64,000 nucleotides of DNA from Yponomeuta sedellus (GCA_934045075.1 OW203732.1:8271001-8335000), one strand, 5' to 3'. Shown: positions 51,336 to 63,639, counted from the first letter of the stretch. Program-made: numbers and translations. The notes: generated by a model from the sequence alone, not told the origin.

Positions 51336-51551
51336 TAGTACACAGCTCATGATACTTGTTGAATGTGTCATAATTTGGGTTACAATCTATATTAGGAAAT
51401 TCTTTATGGGTGTACGTGCGTGTCCACGACACAATAACTAATCACAGTACATTTTCCGACACAATCTCTAACATGCTAATTTCTAAAGCGCGGGATTTGA
51501 TGTTACTCTTACGAGAAAGAACTTACTTAAGAACTTTTAGCATAAAAATGT

Positions 51552-51763
51552 GAAAATTACTTAAAAAACCTATTTAGAGGCTAAAAATTCCACCCATGCC
51601 GGGATTTGAACCCGCGACCTCTGGCTATCCGTGCCAGCGCTCTTTCCAACTGAGCTAATGGCGACTCACCGGCATCAGTGAAATTTCGAACCTCTTTACA
51701 ATATTCTCTGTATTACGTACAGCATCTTAATAGGTGCATTAAAAAGAATATAGAAAATTACTT
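51552..51763 (+). mobile_element. tRNA-core SINE (family A), 5'-inverted copy
   Basis: Target duplication GAAAATTACTT (51552-51562, 51753-51763) brackets 190 bp. Inverted part AAAAAACCTATTTAGAGG through the antisense core (GGGATTTGAACCCGCGAC) to CTGTATTACGTACAG; then only the end of the forward tail, GGTGCATTAAAAAGAATATA. Confidence 0.9.
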
Positions 51764-52290
51764 AGCTAAATTCCGCCAAAAATCCCACAAGCACCATGTG
51801 GTTAGTTAGGGCACCGCCACCCCTCCCACTTTTTCAAGCAGAAGCATGACACGAACACACCACCACCGACACCAATACTTCCAATACATTAAGAACTTAT
51901 TAAAAAAAATATTTGAGGTAAAATATTTGGAAGACATTTACCCTCTACGGCCACGTTTGCGGCTTGAATAAGATGTGAATTTTGTGATGTTATGACAGTT
52001 GATACCAAATTTTTGTCGTCGAAAGTGAACAAAACAGTCTAAATAAATCATATACTACTCATATTCTATGTAGGGCTATCTGTTTCTTTCAGTTGTTCGT
52101 GCTCTACGTATGAACAATAAAAGCCTATAAAACTTTGTTGTGAAAGTGATTCTTGGAATACACGTCGCTTCTGAATATACATTATGTATGTTGCAAATAA
52201 AAAATGAACACAGGAGCATTTGTTATGTTTTTTAGCTTGTAACTACTTAGTTTCTTTTGATAAGTGTTTCAAACTGTTACTGTACTAAAC
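51764..52290. other. no feature recognised
   Basis: No match. Confidence 0.3.
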
Positions 52291-52722
52291 CAACTTAAAA
52301 AAAATCGGTCAAGTGTGTGTCCGGCCACGCGCAGTGTAGGGTTCCGTAGAAGGAAGACTTTATTAACTGTTTTGTAGAGTTAACAATTAACTTCATCATA
52401 TTTAATAACTTTAAATAGATTTTTGTAAGAAGTTTTCGTTTTACCAGTTAGTCGCTATTACTCGTTAACTTGTAAAGTCTACTTAGACGTGATAGTTAAG
52501 TTTATTATATGTACTACTACTCGAATTTTTGTCTTTTCTGCAAACAACCATTAGCCAGGAGAGGAGGGAAATGTATGGATTATCTATGTGAATTTTCAGT
52601 TTTCTAGTACTTGTCGTCTCAGTGATAAGCCGTGGACAGACAAACAGACGTCCAGACACTTGGACGTTGGATATGGCGTAACAATAAAGGTTCCTTGTTG
52701 TATACGGAACCATAAAAACGAG
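52291..52722 (+). mobile_element. lepidopteran GGGTTCCGTA repeat (family I)
   Basis: AAAATCGGTCAAGTGTGTGT, CCGGCCACGCGCAGTGTAGG and GTTCCGTAGAAGG at the start; GACAGACAAACAGACGTCCA, then AAGGTTCCTTGTTG and TACGGAACCATAAAAAC at the end. Confidence 0.75.
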
Positions 52723-52762
52723 AAACTTCTTAATTCGTCCCAATAAACAATAAAGTACATAA

Positions 52763-53127
<365 letters not shown>

Positions 53128-53130
53128 TAG

Positions 53131-53654
53131 ATTTATGCTCTGCGTTCTTCTTAAGTAAAGTTTTGTGTGCTTAAGTCAAATTTTCTTGAAGAATTGACTA
53201 AGTCCTTGAAAACTCATTTGATGATTCGTGGCTGGTCTCTCAATCCCATGCATGGAAAAAATTGATCAGAAAGAAAAAAATCGTTTACTTTACTTCATTT
53301 TAAAATCATGTACATTATTTTTAACCAAAGGGAGGGTGTGTCGGGAAAATTATTAAGAAGGAAAACAATTGTTTACTCTATTTAAGCAATCGTTTAACTT
53401 TAAAGTGTACGACGTGATTGTTTTCATCCCTATCAATTTTTCCGACCCACCACCATTCCTCATGTCGGTATGGAACGCTTACTTATCGGTGTTTATTGAA
53501 ACTCTAGAGAGGAAAAGAGTTTGCTCCTCTATTGCTTTTCTGCACGACTCGTGAGCTATAAATCCGCTTGAAACTTTCTACAATGGAAGGAATGAAAAGC
53601 GCAAAATAGAAGGCTATAGTAGACTTACCCAATAGAAGTCTGTGGTATATTTAC
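53131..53654. other. no feature recognised
   Basis: No match. Confidence 0.3.
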
Positions 53655-53745
53655 GCGTATATACAGCAAACATTTTTTTTCAAACTGGCACAGGCCTTCT
53701 CTTAAAGAAAAAAAAAAGCATAGGCTTAACTACCACAGTAGATAT
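53655..53745 (-). mobile_element. SINE family B 3' scrap
   Basis: GGCACAGGCCTTCTCTTAAA and AGCATAGGCTTAACTACCAC on the plus strand. Confidence 0.5.
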
Positions 53746-53904
53746 AATTGAATAAAAGTTAACGGATAACTTTTATTTACCTAGTCTTGCCATAATTATT
53801 GTAACAAAGAAAATTTTTTTTTTCTATTTTTTTTTCTATATATATTACTTTTACAGTGTGTTAGTTTAATACATAAATATAAAACAATTTCACATATAAA
53901 AAGC

Positions 53905-54063
53905 TTATTCGAAGTGGTCTCCATTGGCTGCACTACAGGCTTTTAAATGTTGAGGCCAGTTGTCAATAGAAGCACGCACTCTTTCCATGGGAAAATTCTT
54001 CACTGCCAATCGTAAAGATTGTTTTAGGGACTCCAAATTATCATGGCGTTTAGAGCAAGCCGT
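53905..54063 (-). pseudogene. Tc1/mariner-superfamily transposase C-terminus
   Basis: Minus-strand frame ending at TAA (53907-53905): SKRHDNLESLKQSLRLAVK, NFPMERVRASIDNWPQHL, KACSAANGDHFE. The W-x-x-x-L-x-x-C...NGxHFE ending is the usual C-terminus of Tc1/mariner relatives, after the last catalytic residue. About 52 codons survive; a stop and a family E repeat cut it off upstream. The T-rich run 53.81-53.84 kb would be its 3' flank. It is distinct from the 10-kb mariner. Confidence 0.7.
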
Positions 54064-54067
54064 ACTT

Positions 54068-54610
54068 TCTTAGACATCCATATCCCCACCGAGGGTCAAG
54101 GGTCTCTACCCTGAGGGAGGTATAGGCCATACTGGCCACCACGGGGGCCAAGTCCGGATTAGTGGAGGCTTGCAAAACTAGTGGCTGGTCTTACTGTCAG
54201 AAGTTCTTAAGCCGTCCCAAGGGCTCTGACTTGGTAGATAGGCCAGTGGCTAATAAATAGAGAGAGAGAGAGTGGACTGTATATTGTTTAATTAAAATAT
54301 GAGAAATAAAACGCTAAGTGAAAATTGCACGTCTGCTCCGTCGGATGCATCAGAAAAAAGTAAAACAAAAAACGGCCGGTCGTCGCTGCTACTCTCATAC
54401 GATGGCCGTGAAGGGCCAACGTGTGCATGCTGTGTCGTAGACACTTGGCTTAACGAGTGCCATCTGTCAACGGCAGCCGGTACCAACTGATTAACATGCC
54501 TTGCGAAGCATATGTCACTACCGTTAGTGATAGACGATTTACCCATCCATGCACTGAACGCGCCCTATGTTGCTTAACCTTCGTGATTGTTTAAGATCAC
54601 TCAGGCAGCC
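54068..54610 (+). repeat. family E repeat split by a 208-bp insertion
   Basis: CCCCACCGAGGGTCAAGGGT to GCTCTGACTTGG, interrupted, then CACTTGGCTTAACGAGTGCC to GCACTGAACGCGCCCTATG and the usual end. ACTTGG is repeated at both junctions (54229-54234, 54443-54448). Confidence 0.82.
54235..54442. mobile_element. unidentified 208-bp insertion with 6-bp duplication
   Basis: Lies between two ACTTGG copies inside family E. It starts TAGATAGGCCAGTGGCTAAT with an AG run and contains AACGGCCGGTCGTCGCTGCT and GATGGCCGTGAAGGGCC. No inverted ends and no match elsewhere in the window. An open frame (from ATG 54299) has no known motif. Confidence 0.6.
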
Positions 54611-54954
54611 GGATCACTCAGGATGCAATAAATAAATGAAATTAAATGAAATGAAAAACTATTTAATGCTAGTGAACGTTCTGTATCTTTGATTTTTGTC
54701 GTGAAAAGCAGTACAGGAGCGTCTTCGCGCGAACGGACGGGATTAGCGATCGCTTCTTTACGGGCTTGTTAAGTGTGTAGGTGTTGTGTGAACAAAGCTG
54801 CTTCCGTTTCACTGCATTTCTTCCCAATGCTTAGCTTACTTGTGTTAAGTGATTAAGTACGCAACTAACTTAATTTTAAGTGCCAGTGGGACCAACTGGC
54901 ACTTAAAACCAAGTTAATGCGTTGTTACGAATTAATCTCAATATGACTGCATCG
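54611..54954. other. no feature recognised
   Basis: A hairpin AAGTGCCAGTGGGACCAACTGGCACTT lies near 54880-54906. Confidence 0.35.
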
Positions 54955-55200
54955 TTAGTATAGCCGTTAAGCCGCTTAGGTACCAAGTCAGAGGTCGTGG
55001 GTTCGATTCGCACTGGAGGCCGCCGTATATTTGGACAAGTGGCCTCAGTCTGGGTTTTCATGTTTGTGACGTCCTCACCTGGTTACCATAGTACAGGGTA
55101 TATTAGTTTCGGACCAGGTCAAGTGATTCTGTTGTGTGGAAGTTATTATTATTATACAAATCGTTGTTTGAGCCGTATACTGGCCTGCAGATAAATAAAA
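54955..55200 (+). mobile_element. SINE family F2, full length
   Basis: Head CATCGTTAGTATAGCCGTTA with B box GGGTTCGATTCGC; body GGAGGCCGCCGTATATTTGG, CCTCAGTCTGGGTTTTCATG, CAGGGTATATTAGTTTCGG; tail GGAAGTTATTATTATTATAC. Copies at 59.1 kb (+) and 60.29 kb (-). Confidence 0.85.
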
Positions 55201-55394
55201 CTACGACTCATGTTTTAAGTTTAAATGCTACGACTTCTATTTATATACGTTTCTATTTTCTTTTTTTATTAAGTATGTATAATTCAAATACCTCTTAAAA
55301 AGCAATTTTATTTATTTGTATTTCTACTTCCTTAACCAAGGTATTGCCCCAGCCCATTGAAAAGTTGTGTGGAAGAGATCGCTTTTGGAGATGA

Positions 55395-55615
55395 GATTGA
55401 CTTTTAACATAACATAACATTTACATACAGGCACATACATTGCTTCTGGCCCCACACTAGGATACCCTGTGTTGTGGGAACCAGAAACAACGACATCACA
55501 AACATGTAAACAACCAAGACCTGGGGTTTTTTTTTTTTTTGTTTCCAGCCGGGATTCGAACCCGGAACCTCTTGCATGGTAGGCAGACGCGCTACCGCTA
55601 CGCCACAGAGGTCGT
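55395..55615 (-). mobile_element. SINE family C, full length
   Basis: Antisense tail TTTTAACATAACATAACATT, CACACTAGGATACCCTGTGT, poly-T, B box GGGATTCGAACCCGG, head ending CTACGCCACAGAGGTCG. Confidence 0.9.
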
Positions 55616-55654
55616 TTTTTGTGCTTTTAGTTTAAGAATATCTGTGTCATTTCC

Positions 55655-55705
55655 GTTTTTTTGTACAATAAAGTGTTCTCTATCTATCTCTATCTATCTG
55701 CCAGC
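55655..55705 (+). mobile_element. LINE or SINE tail
   Basis: TTGTACAATAAAGTGTTCTC then TATCTATCTCTATC. Confidence 0.55.
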
Positions 55706-55909
55706 AAGCATACATCAAGCGCATAATCCGAATGAATGGAGAGCGCTGGTGATAGAAGCTGCGCCATAGTCATGTTCCTCAGTCATGAGGATACGACGAC
55801 GAAGTAGATGTATATATCTATATTAAAATGCGCAACAGATAACTTAAACTAAAGTTCGCGCAATTGGGATAAGATTGCAACGTAGATTAGACAAATAAAA
55901 CTGTAAATA

Positions 55910-56065
55910 AAAGCTGCGAAAAACTAAAAGTGACTACTCACAATAATTGACTTTACTCGCTACTTCAGTCTACCCGTGACCACGGTAACTGTAACGCTGC
56001 CAAAACGTCGGGAAATAAGGTTTACGTTTTACCTAATAAATAACCGCGATTAGACCCGTTTAAAT
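55910..56065. mobile_element. MITE family K, one-ended copy
   Basis: AAAACTAAAAGTGACTACTC, GTAACGCTGCCAAAACGTCG, then the end TACCTAATAAATAACCGCGA then TTAGACCCGTTTAA. Confidence 0.75.
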
Positions 56066-56070
56066 AATAT

Positions 56071-57973
56071 TCGACTTCGGTAATTCGACTAAACTAAAGC
56101 AAGCGCGAATAATTCTAAGACCTGTCAATAAGCCCCGAAATACATCCATGCGACGTCAAAGTGATTTATTCAAGTTATTCCTCAGACTTCATACACTGAT
56201 AGCTTTTCTCTGTACCACCCATCCTTACGTAACCACACCCAAACGGTAGAAAACGCTTGCCTCTTCGTGTACCGAATATTTTAATATGCAACGAATGTAC
56301 CTGCCGAAATTGTTCTCATTAGCTTATCTGCGCAACAAAATTCCTCGGAGTTTTCGCTTATCTTAAACGGTTACCTTCGCGCGGTAAATGTAAATAGACT
56401 GGAGCTTCCCCTGAACAGAACCTGTAATTTGTGTGTGTAGATTTGTAAGACTAGCGTTATTAGGCGAGATCCAGTGATTTGAGTTGGATCCTCTGAAATC
56501 AAATCAAATGTTTTATTTCAACTTAAAGAATATGCGTGTTGTTTAATGGCAACGTACAATGTAAGCTGTAAGGCCATGGCTGCGGGCCATAGTTGTAGTA
56601 GTAATAACTCCACACTGACCATTGTTTTGTCTCAACTTTTCAGCAAAGTGAAAATGTAAAATAAATACATTACTAAGCTTGGTAAGACCTTTGCAGTCGT
56701 ATACAGTCTGATTTACACAAGCGCAACTACGTTTTAAATGCATCGCTTGTTTGGGATAATGATTTCAGACTACACAACTGTAGCACTACGGCGTAGCAGT
56801 GCTACGGCGTAGCACGTAGCGTTAGTAGTGATGTTTGTGAGCACCTGATTATTCCATTCCCTTAACATTCCATTATACTTTATTGCACACGAAACATTAA
56901 AAATATGAAATAACATGTACAAAGGCGAGATTATTAAAATACAATGTTGATTTGGGATTTCTTTATCATGATAAATAATAATATTAATATAAGATTCATA
57001 ATAAATATATATTTTTAAATTTGTAAATGACCGTGATTTCAATTCCATTCAACGTTTTCGTTCGAAACTTTAATCTCAAATAAGGCAGAGGAAGTATGTG
57101 ACTATGATAAATATTTTCTATAACATTGAACCCACATTGAACCATAGAACATTTTTTATGTTCTGTGCGTTGAACATTAAAGAGTATCTGGTAAGATAGT
57201 CGTATTAGTTTTACCACAGTGCCATAGATGGCACTACTGGTGCGTAACCCTCGGTGCGTAAGTCTGGCTCGCACTACGCTAGTTTTTCTAAAACTATCAG
57301 TACATTTTATTATTCCTCTTAGGATTAAAGTCAGAAATTCACTGTGAATTCAATTCCGAGCGAAATTTGAACAAAAAAGCATATAACACCTAAAAGTATT
57401 TAAACTGTAAATAGAAAATTAATGGCCTGTATTACGACATAAAAGGTTCGCTCATGATATGACGTGAACAGAGTGTGTAAAATAAAGAAATAAACTCCAA
57501 TGTCGCTTGAGGTCTAACAATATCGAGTGCGTATAACAATCGTTTACGACGCCTCATTACCGAGCTAGCGCTGGGTTGCGTATTTAGGAACCCTCCTTTC
57601 ATGCCACTGAGGGTTGACGGGCCTGTATAGAATGTGGAGTCAACGTAAAGGCTTAGAAATAGACAAGTCACTGCCTGTGAAGGTTTAATGACAGGCAAGC
57701 AAGTTTATATTATGGGGAAAATTGTGTTGGAAATTACTTGCGGTATCCAAGTATATTTTCTTACACTGTCGTGGTTTGGTATTTGGTTGCGTAGTTTTGT
57801 ACTCCAGTTTGAGACGTTAAATTTATCAAAAATTTTTGTTTGATTCTAATTGAAGGAGCAATATGAAACAAAAAATATATTATAAACTCCTTACACTCTA
57901 CCCTCTTGCGTGCAATATAAAACTGAATACAAAAATATCCATTCTGTACTCACTTCAATTACAGTAAATTTGA
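56071..57973. other. no gene recognised in 1.9 kb
   Basis: A short LINE-like ATCAAATCAAATGTTTTATT lies at about 56.50 kb and a GTAGCACTACGGCGTAGCAG palindromic cluster at 56.78-56.82 kb. Short antisense frames (56770-57048, 56996-57274, 57432-57698) carry no known motif. Confidence 0.35.
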
Positions 57974-58385
57974 CTAATACATACATAACGTCACGCCTGT
58001 ATCCCAAAGGGGTAGGCAGGGACCAGGGACTGTGACTGCGAGACAGTATGTCCGCCTGGGACGTCCCTTACCAGCTTTTCCACTCACATTCGCCATATAT
58101 ATTTGTTTCGTCAATCGTTCTTCCTTCATCCTCTCCACATGTCCAAACCAACGCCACATTCCTTTCTCAATTCTAGTGACTACATCCTCTTTCAGTCCAC
58201 AACTATTGCAGACTTTTGCGTATCCTGTCATTCAAAGTAATACTACACATACTTCTCAAAGACCTCATTTCTACTGCATTAATTCTACTTTCTTGCTTCT
58301 TTTGCCACACCCATGTATCGCTACCATACATAAGTGTTGGGACCAGCACACCTTATACAACAATACAACAGCCTGAAAGAAAAAT
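57974..58385 (-). pseudogene. RTE-b LINE ORF2, C-terminal part
   Basis: Minus strand. The first part (58380 to about 58240) in a shifting frame reads VLVPTLMYGS-like sequence with WVWQKKQES. The second (frame ending at 57974) gives MTGYAKVCNSCGLKEDVVTR, IEKGMWRWFGHVERMKEERL, TKQIYMANVSGKAGKGRPRR, then after a deletion PLWDTGVT. These are the RTE motifs downstream of the polymerase domain: the LMYGSETWxW block, the RWFGHVERM block and the GRGRPRRTY block. Frame-shifted and deleted, so inactive. Confidence 0.85.
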
Positions 58386-59104
58386 CTGCCGTTTCTAATA
58401 CTGGGTACCTACAAATCCTCCACCGAGGATGAGAGAAGTTATCACGCGGCGTCGTTGCGGTGCTTACGAGACTATATCGGTATCAGCTGCGTTGCCATGG
58501 CAACGCTGACTGTGGCTGTGGTTGCATGCTTGCCTTGCATTACTAGCACCTATAACTTTGTATCAGGTAGCTATGGAATGTGGTTTAGGCATCTGAGAGT
58601 ATAACGGTATCCCTGTTCATATGGAATTTGAATAGATGATAATTGTGAAATTTCCTTTGAGAGCGCGTCCAATGTGTTATTCTAATACGTGGCTATCTAA
58701 ACGTACAAATATTTTCTGTAAATTATATGATAGTTGGAGAGATTTGTCACTTTTGCAAATGCTCGCAGAAAAAATCCGACAACTTTACAATCGAACCGGT
58801 GCTTTTTTATAATAGCGTGTTGCTAGCGCAAATATTTTTACAAGGAAAAAAAACAAAAGACGTTTATAGAAAAATAATGAGTTCCAAATAGCAAAGAGGT
58901 TGTATAATTTTTGGCAGCGCCAACAATAGTTAAATAACATTTTTAGGTATAGAGCAGTTTTAAAAACTCTTCTCAGTGTCGGTTTTTTTATGCTTGTTTT
59001 TTTTATATTGGAATCAAAATGAACTAATACCTAATTTTTAATTACTAATAATCCAGTCACTTTCATAGCACTGATTGACATACGAACAGGTATTCAAGTG
59101 CATT
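58386..59104. other. no gene; contains an X-box palindrome
   Basis: Unique-looking sequence, GC-richer around 58.43-58.55 kb, with the motif listed at 58491-58504. Confidence 0.35.
58491..58504. promoter_or_regulatory. X-box (RFX-type) palindrome
   Basis: GTTGCCATGGCAAC is a perfect 14-base palindrome and an exact match to the RFX/X-box consensus, which in animals marks promoters of ciliary genes. It stands in a local GC-rich block. No ciliary gene or exon is recognisable nearby, so the site may be unused. Confidence 0.4.
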
Positions 59105-59285
59105 GTTGGTCTAGCGGTATCGCGTTGGATTACCATTCTAGAGGTCGTGGGTTCGATTCCCACTGGGGGCCGCCGTACATTTGTACAAATAATCTCAGTC
59201 TGTATTTCCATTTTGGTGATATCCTATGTATCCTAGTTTGGGACTAAAACACGTGATTGTGTTGCGTGGGATTTATTATTATCGA
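59105..59285 (+). mobile_element. SINE family F2
   Basis: Head GTTGGTCTAGCGGTATCGCG with B box GGGTTCGATTCCC; body GGGGGCCGCCGTACATTTGT, AATCTCAGTCTGTATTTCC; tail GTGTTGCGTGGGATTTATTA. Confidence 0.85.
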
Positions 59286-59394
59286 TTAAATCAATTTGAT
59301 ACGGCTAAAACGAACATGTGCCACCGACAACAAAGCTCAACTTTAATGGGAGTAGAAGGAAATATATTTGGATCTAAACAAGCAAAATAGGGGG

Positions 59395-59560
59395 TATATT
59401 AGCAAAGGGCAAGATAAAAAGTACCCGACACCAGCGTCCGTGCATGCTACGACTAATAACCATTGATGAAGCTAAGGTGATCTGTCTGGATCGCGGTAAA
59501 TAGCAGTACCTGGTCCATGTCCAACTCTCTAGGATACAGGCGTGAGTTTATCTGCTATCT
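59395..59560 (+). pseudogene. RTE-b LINE 3' end
   Basis: GTATATTAGCAAAGGGCAAG, CATTGATGAAGCTAAGGTGA, TCTGTCTGGATCGCGG and the closing AGGATACAGGCGTGAG. Confidence 0.65.
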
Positions 59561-60079
59561 TGTTTTCTAAACAAGCAATCTTTATTGTCTTCGCAAATAT
59601 TAAAGAAACTCACTTTGTTTTTCATCGAAATAAAAACACCATTTTGTGAAAGCAGCAGATTCAAAAACAACCCCTTGCCACAAGAAAAGTCGGGAATTCC
59701 GCCAGACGGAGACGGAAAACAGCAAACATATCAAAACTGCAGGCTTCCAGCTCGCCAGACAGGTGGGTTCAAGCGGAGCATTTTGTCGTGTGTTTGCTTG
59801 CCACTCGGCGGCGAGATTTTGCCCTATTTACAGTTTAGCTCCCTACCCACTTGGGGCTTGCTTGAGGCACAGCCTGTGCAACCACAGAGCGCCCGGTGAC
59901 TGTTTTTAGGGGTGATTTTTAATAATAAATTTGTATGTAAAGTCAGAATTATGCATGAGTTTTATGTTTTGTAATAATTATGTAAATTCTTTTGATTACG
60001 GACTTTGAAAGGTTGGAGTTTTATTTGTCCAATTTTCTCTAAAATTATCTACAAGATAATTTTGGACTTACCATGTAGG
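59561..60079. other. unassigned stretch with an open frame
   Basis: Two overlapping frames (59585-59899 and 59646-59909) cross a GC-richer block. Neither shows a known domain, a signal peptide or a splice-supported extension. I do not call a gene. Confidence 0.3.
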
Positions 60080-60175
60080 TAATTTTCATAAACCGTAGTT
60101 TCTGCGCTACTTTGAATAAAACCTTTTCCTTTCCTTATAATTTCGTTTCGTATAGTTTCGTTTCATTTCACATTA
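60080..60175 (+). mobile_element. LINE tail, TTTGAATAAAACC type
   Basis: TTTCTGCGCTACTTTGAATA then AAACCTTTTCCTTTCC and ATTTCGTTTCG repeats; mirror of 26.31-26.42 kb. Confidence 0.6.
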
Positions 60176-60284
60176 ATGTCTTTGACAAACAGGAAATTTT
60201 CTTATGATAAAAATTTATGAAGTTATTGTCTAGGACAAAAGGGGCAACATCTTAATCACATCTTGAACTAAATCGAACCACTTA

Positions 60285-60440
60285 ATAATACAAACTTCCA
60301 CACAACGCAATGAATTGACCTGCTACCAAACTAAGATGCACTGGTAACCAGGTAAGCATAACATGGAAATAGACCCAGCCTGAGCCAATTGAACCCGAGA
60401 TCCCGACATGGTAGTCAAACGTTATACCGTTGGAACCACA
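60285..60440 (-). mobile_element. SINE family F2
   Basis: Antisense tail ACAAACTTCCACACAACGCA, ACCTGCTACCAAACTAAGAT, B box region TTGAACCCGAGATCCCG, head end AACGTTATACCGTTGGAACC. Confidence 0.75.
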
Positions 60441-61465
60441 AGCATAGACTATCTTTGACAAGGAAAAAATTTACTACGAGTGAAACTAGGTTGCATGAAA
60501 TGAGCCTCCACTGATGACGTACCTGATGAGCCCTAAGCATCTGGCTAGGCTTAGCTAACAATCAGTGTGCTCCTTACTCTGATTAGTAAGTCCTTTTATT
60601 ACGACGCCGAACCTTGTGTGCCATAGATTGAATACAACTTTTTTCCTCTGTGATACAACTCTATAAATAAGAGATCGCTCTTAGCGATAAGTATAACATT
60701 ACTAGGATTTAAGAAATCATGGTTGTATGATTTATTCTGTGCAATAAAGAGTTCTCTATCTATGTATAAAACTAATGTTTTTCAAATTATTAAAAATAAA
60801 ATTATTTCAAGTTAGTGACTTTGTTTTTAGTGAATTTAACCTATACAGGTAATGCCGCACGTAGTAACCTAGTGTGGAACAGCTAATTTATTAGTTTATT
60901 AGTTTAATTATTCTATTAATAATCTTATTATTAATAATATTAGTTATATTAGCTTTACTTTAACGAACTGTAAAATATGTTAAGTTCTATTAATAAAAAT
61001 AAACAATATTTGTAATGTTTTTTACATGTAAAGGAATACGACTGAACAAAATAGATGTATACCACTATAGAAATAAATCTTATCATCTAAATATATAAAA
61101 ACTAGGAATTGGCACCAAAAAGGCGTCCGCTCAGCTTTATGGCAATAAGTATTTAAATCAAGACTATTTTCTGTCAGCGGACGGAACGAACATTTAACTG
61201 CCACATCGAGTGAATTTTACGCTGATCCTTCTGTCCGTACTTTTTGGTGGTTAAAAGTTCGCCTTGAAGCCTTTTTAGGGTCCCGCTTCGAGCAAACACT
61301 TGAGCTCGTACGCGTTATGAGGTGGTGGGATCGTGTGTGTTCTCAGATTCCAATCTGGAGTGGGGAATGGAGCATTTTGAACGTATTCACCACATCTCGT
61401 CCCTGAGAATTGAAGTGCCAAGATATTGGAAAGTAGCCATCAAGTGGCCATACGTTTATTTAATT
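60441..61465. other. AT-rich stretch, no gene
   Basis: GTGCAATAAAGAGTTCTCTA at about 60.74 kb is a LINE/SINE tail. Otherwise nothing is recognised. Confidence 0.35.
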
Positions 61466-61516
61466 CACAAAAGGCAGCTGACATTTAAAACAAATACCTA
61501 TCAGCTGCCTTTTGTG
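61466..61516. repeat. perfect 16-bp hairpin
   Basis: CACAAAAGGCAGCTGA and TCAGCTGCCTTTTGTG pair fully around a 19-base loop. The purpose is unknown. Confidence 0.85.
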
Positions 61517-63349
61517 GCAATTTCGACATACCACAGGCTAAACCTTTGTCTTTTTTTGTTTTGTTAATTTCTGTTGTGCTCATTTAATGTAATTTTTCTG
61601 GTTATTTTGTTTCTGGGATGGTCTTGTTGGTATAATAAATGTCTTTCTTTGTTTCTAAAATAATGACGGTAAGTGTTAAAAAACTTCAATTACATAATTC
61701 AAGAAATATTAGAAATTGCCAAACGTTAGCTTTGATAGCACGTCTTAAATATACAATATTTACATTCAAGCAAAAGCTTGATACAACCTCTGTGATGTGC
61801 TAAGCAATTTATTTACAAAAGCATAGGCTGTTATCTGTAGATGATCCTTTTTTGTATCGAACATGAGACAGTATAGTATTTCATATCAGCAATTTATTAC
61901 CCTTTTCAGTGCATTTTCATGGCAGACGGCTTTTTATATTACATCATTTTTGTTTTATTTTAATCCTTTCAATGATATCTTCGTACACTCCAACGGTATG
62001 GTCATCGTTTATGTAACGTTAGGTATTTTGGAGCTTGCTGAAAGGTTTTAGCTTCACTGGCAACAGCTTTTAGCATTGCTTTTTAGAGTTTGCACATTGG
62101 CAGTCCGTTACAGTAACAAAGTCAGCTTGTCTTATATCGTCAAGAGGTCAACTGCGTTAACTAAAGGGCAGAGAATTTTTTTTCTATCTTTGCGGCCTGT
62201 GCTAATGTTTTTGTCATTATTCTAAAACGTTGTACTCCAAATACGTCTAGTTGCAGACGATTTAGTACAAAATTATCTGTCTGATAATTGTAAAATAACT
62301 GACTTAAAGTAAAATTTGTCTTAGCTGAATTCCAAGGCTACAAAATAGACAGATTCTCGAATGCGGGCGGTGTGGCTATGAATAAACAAATGAATTATTT
62401 TGAAACAGAACCGTGGGTTGAATCGGCAAATCACACACTTGACTTTTATTTTTGGATGCTTCGCCACGTCCATAGAATATTCTAGCGCGGAAACTGTTTG
62501 GAGCTTTTTTGCTATTCATAAATGAGCAGGTACAAGCGTCCCTATTCACACTGTCTCTATCTTTTCGAACGAGCGTTGAGTCGAGGTCTGTCTCGGTCAC
62601 ATGTTGCTGGAGAGAACGGTTTAGTTATAGCGTTAGTCACAGTAAGTTAGGCAAGAAACTTTTCTGAATTATTCTACAGGGTTGGAAGAAAAGGTTTGGC
62701 TAATAAAAGTGCCATGCTCATACGGGCCCAAACATTGTCCTTTTTTTTATTAAATCTGCGGATGCTGCAATATTTTCCAGCTGGCCATCCTTTGTGATGG
62801 TATTATTTGTTTTCTTGCCGAAAAAAATTATTAGGTAGCTTATTGAACATTCTCACTGTATTGTTAGAGTGTGTCAAATTTATGTCAAGTTGCAAGAATA
62901 TAAACAAGTACAAAAATACGAAATTAAAAGCTTCACTTCTGAACAAAGGCTTTCGCGCGACTCTTCATTGAAATTCTCACAAATACTTAACACTTTGCTC
63001 CGTTTGAGCAATCGTGAAGTAGAATCAAGAGTCGGTCGCTGACCTCTTCCCCAAGCGGAGGCACTCCGGCGCCGTCACGGTCGCTAAAAGCCTCTTTGTG
63101 CCGACCTCGCCTGCCACACTTTCCCTATATACAGCCTTTCTCTGCGCAAGATTGCACATTTTATAACACTGAAAAGGAAAGGCCTCTTGAACGTTGTTTA
63201 GGGTTATGCTGAATATTCATAGTTCGATACTCACTTGCGAGTGATATCACTTACAGATTGGTAGCGCTATCTGTATAGTAAAACCTCGTGATTCCTCACG
63301 AGGTAGACATTTGAGTATCTGAAGTGTTCACACACCTCTTTACCTACCG
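61517..63349. other. no gene recognised in 1.8 kb
   Basis: Short frames (61863-62051, 62600-62376) have no motif. A GC-richer block at 63.03-63.12 kb is unassigned. Confidence 0.35.
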
Positions 63350-63445
63350 CTGCCTATTTCTCCACTACACTACGGCGCCAAGGCAGCGGCTTAAATTTTA
63401 CATTGTAATGACAATGACATTCAGCAAACAGAATGTAAATACTTT
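63350..63445 (+). mobile_element. LINE 3' end, CTACGGCGCCAAGGCAGCGG type
   Basis: CTCCACTACACTACGGCGCC, AAGGCAGCGGCTTAAATTTT, GACATTCAGCAAACAGAATG: diverged copy of the 26.96-kb sequence. The following GCCCATTCTCTCTCTCTGGG is a SINE B ending (about 63.49 kb). Confidence 0.65.
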
Positions 63446-63639
63446 ACTCCATCCCATTCGCCCATCCGCGGTGAACATGCGTACTGTGATTAAGCCCATT
63501 CTCTCTCTCTGGGAGAATACCTACGAGTATGCACCACAATGGGACGTACATAACCTGCATTAAACAGGATTATAGGGGTAGTTTTCTTGTAAATATATTA
63601 TTAACTTTATATATATTAGTAACTTTTTATCGTAAGGTT

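Noticed and set aside
59585..59909. Two overlapping frames as a gene
   Set aside because: Overlap in different phases, no motif, no splice-supported extension.
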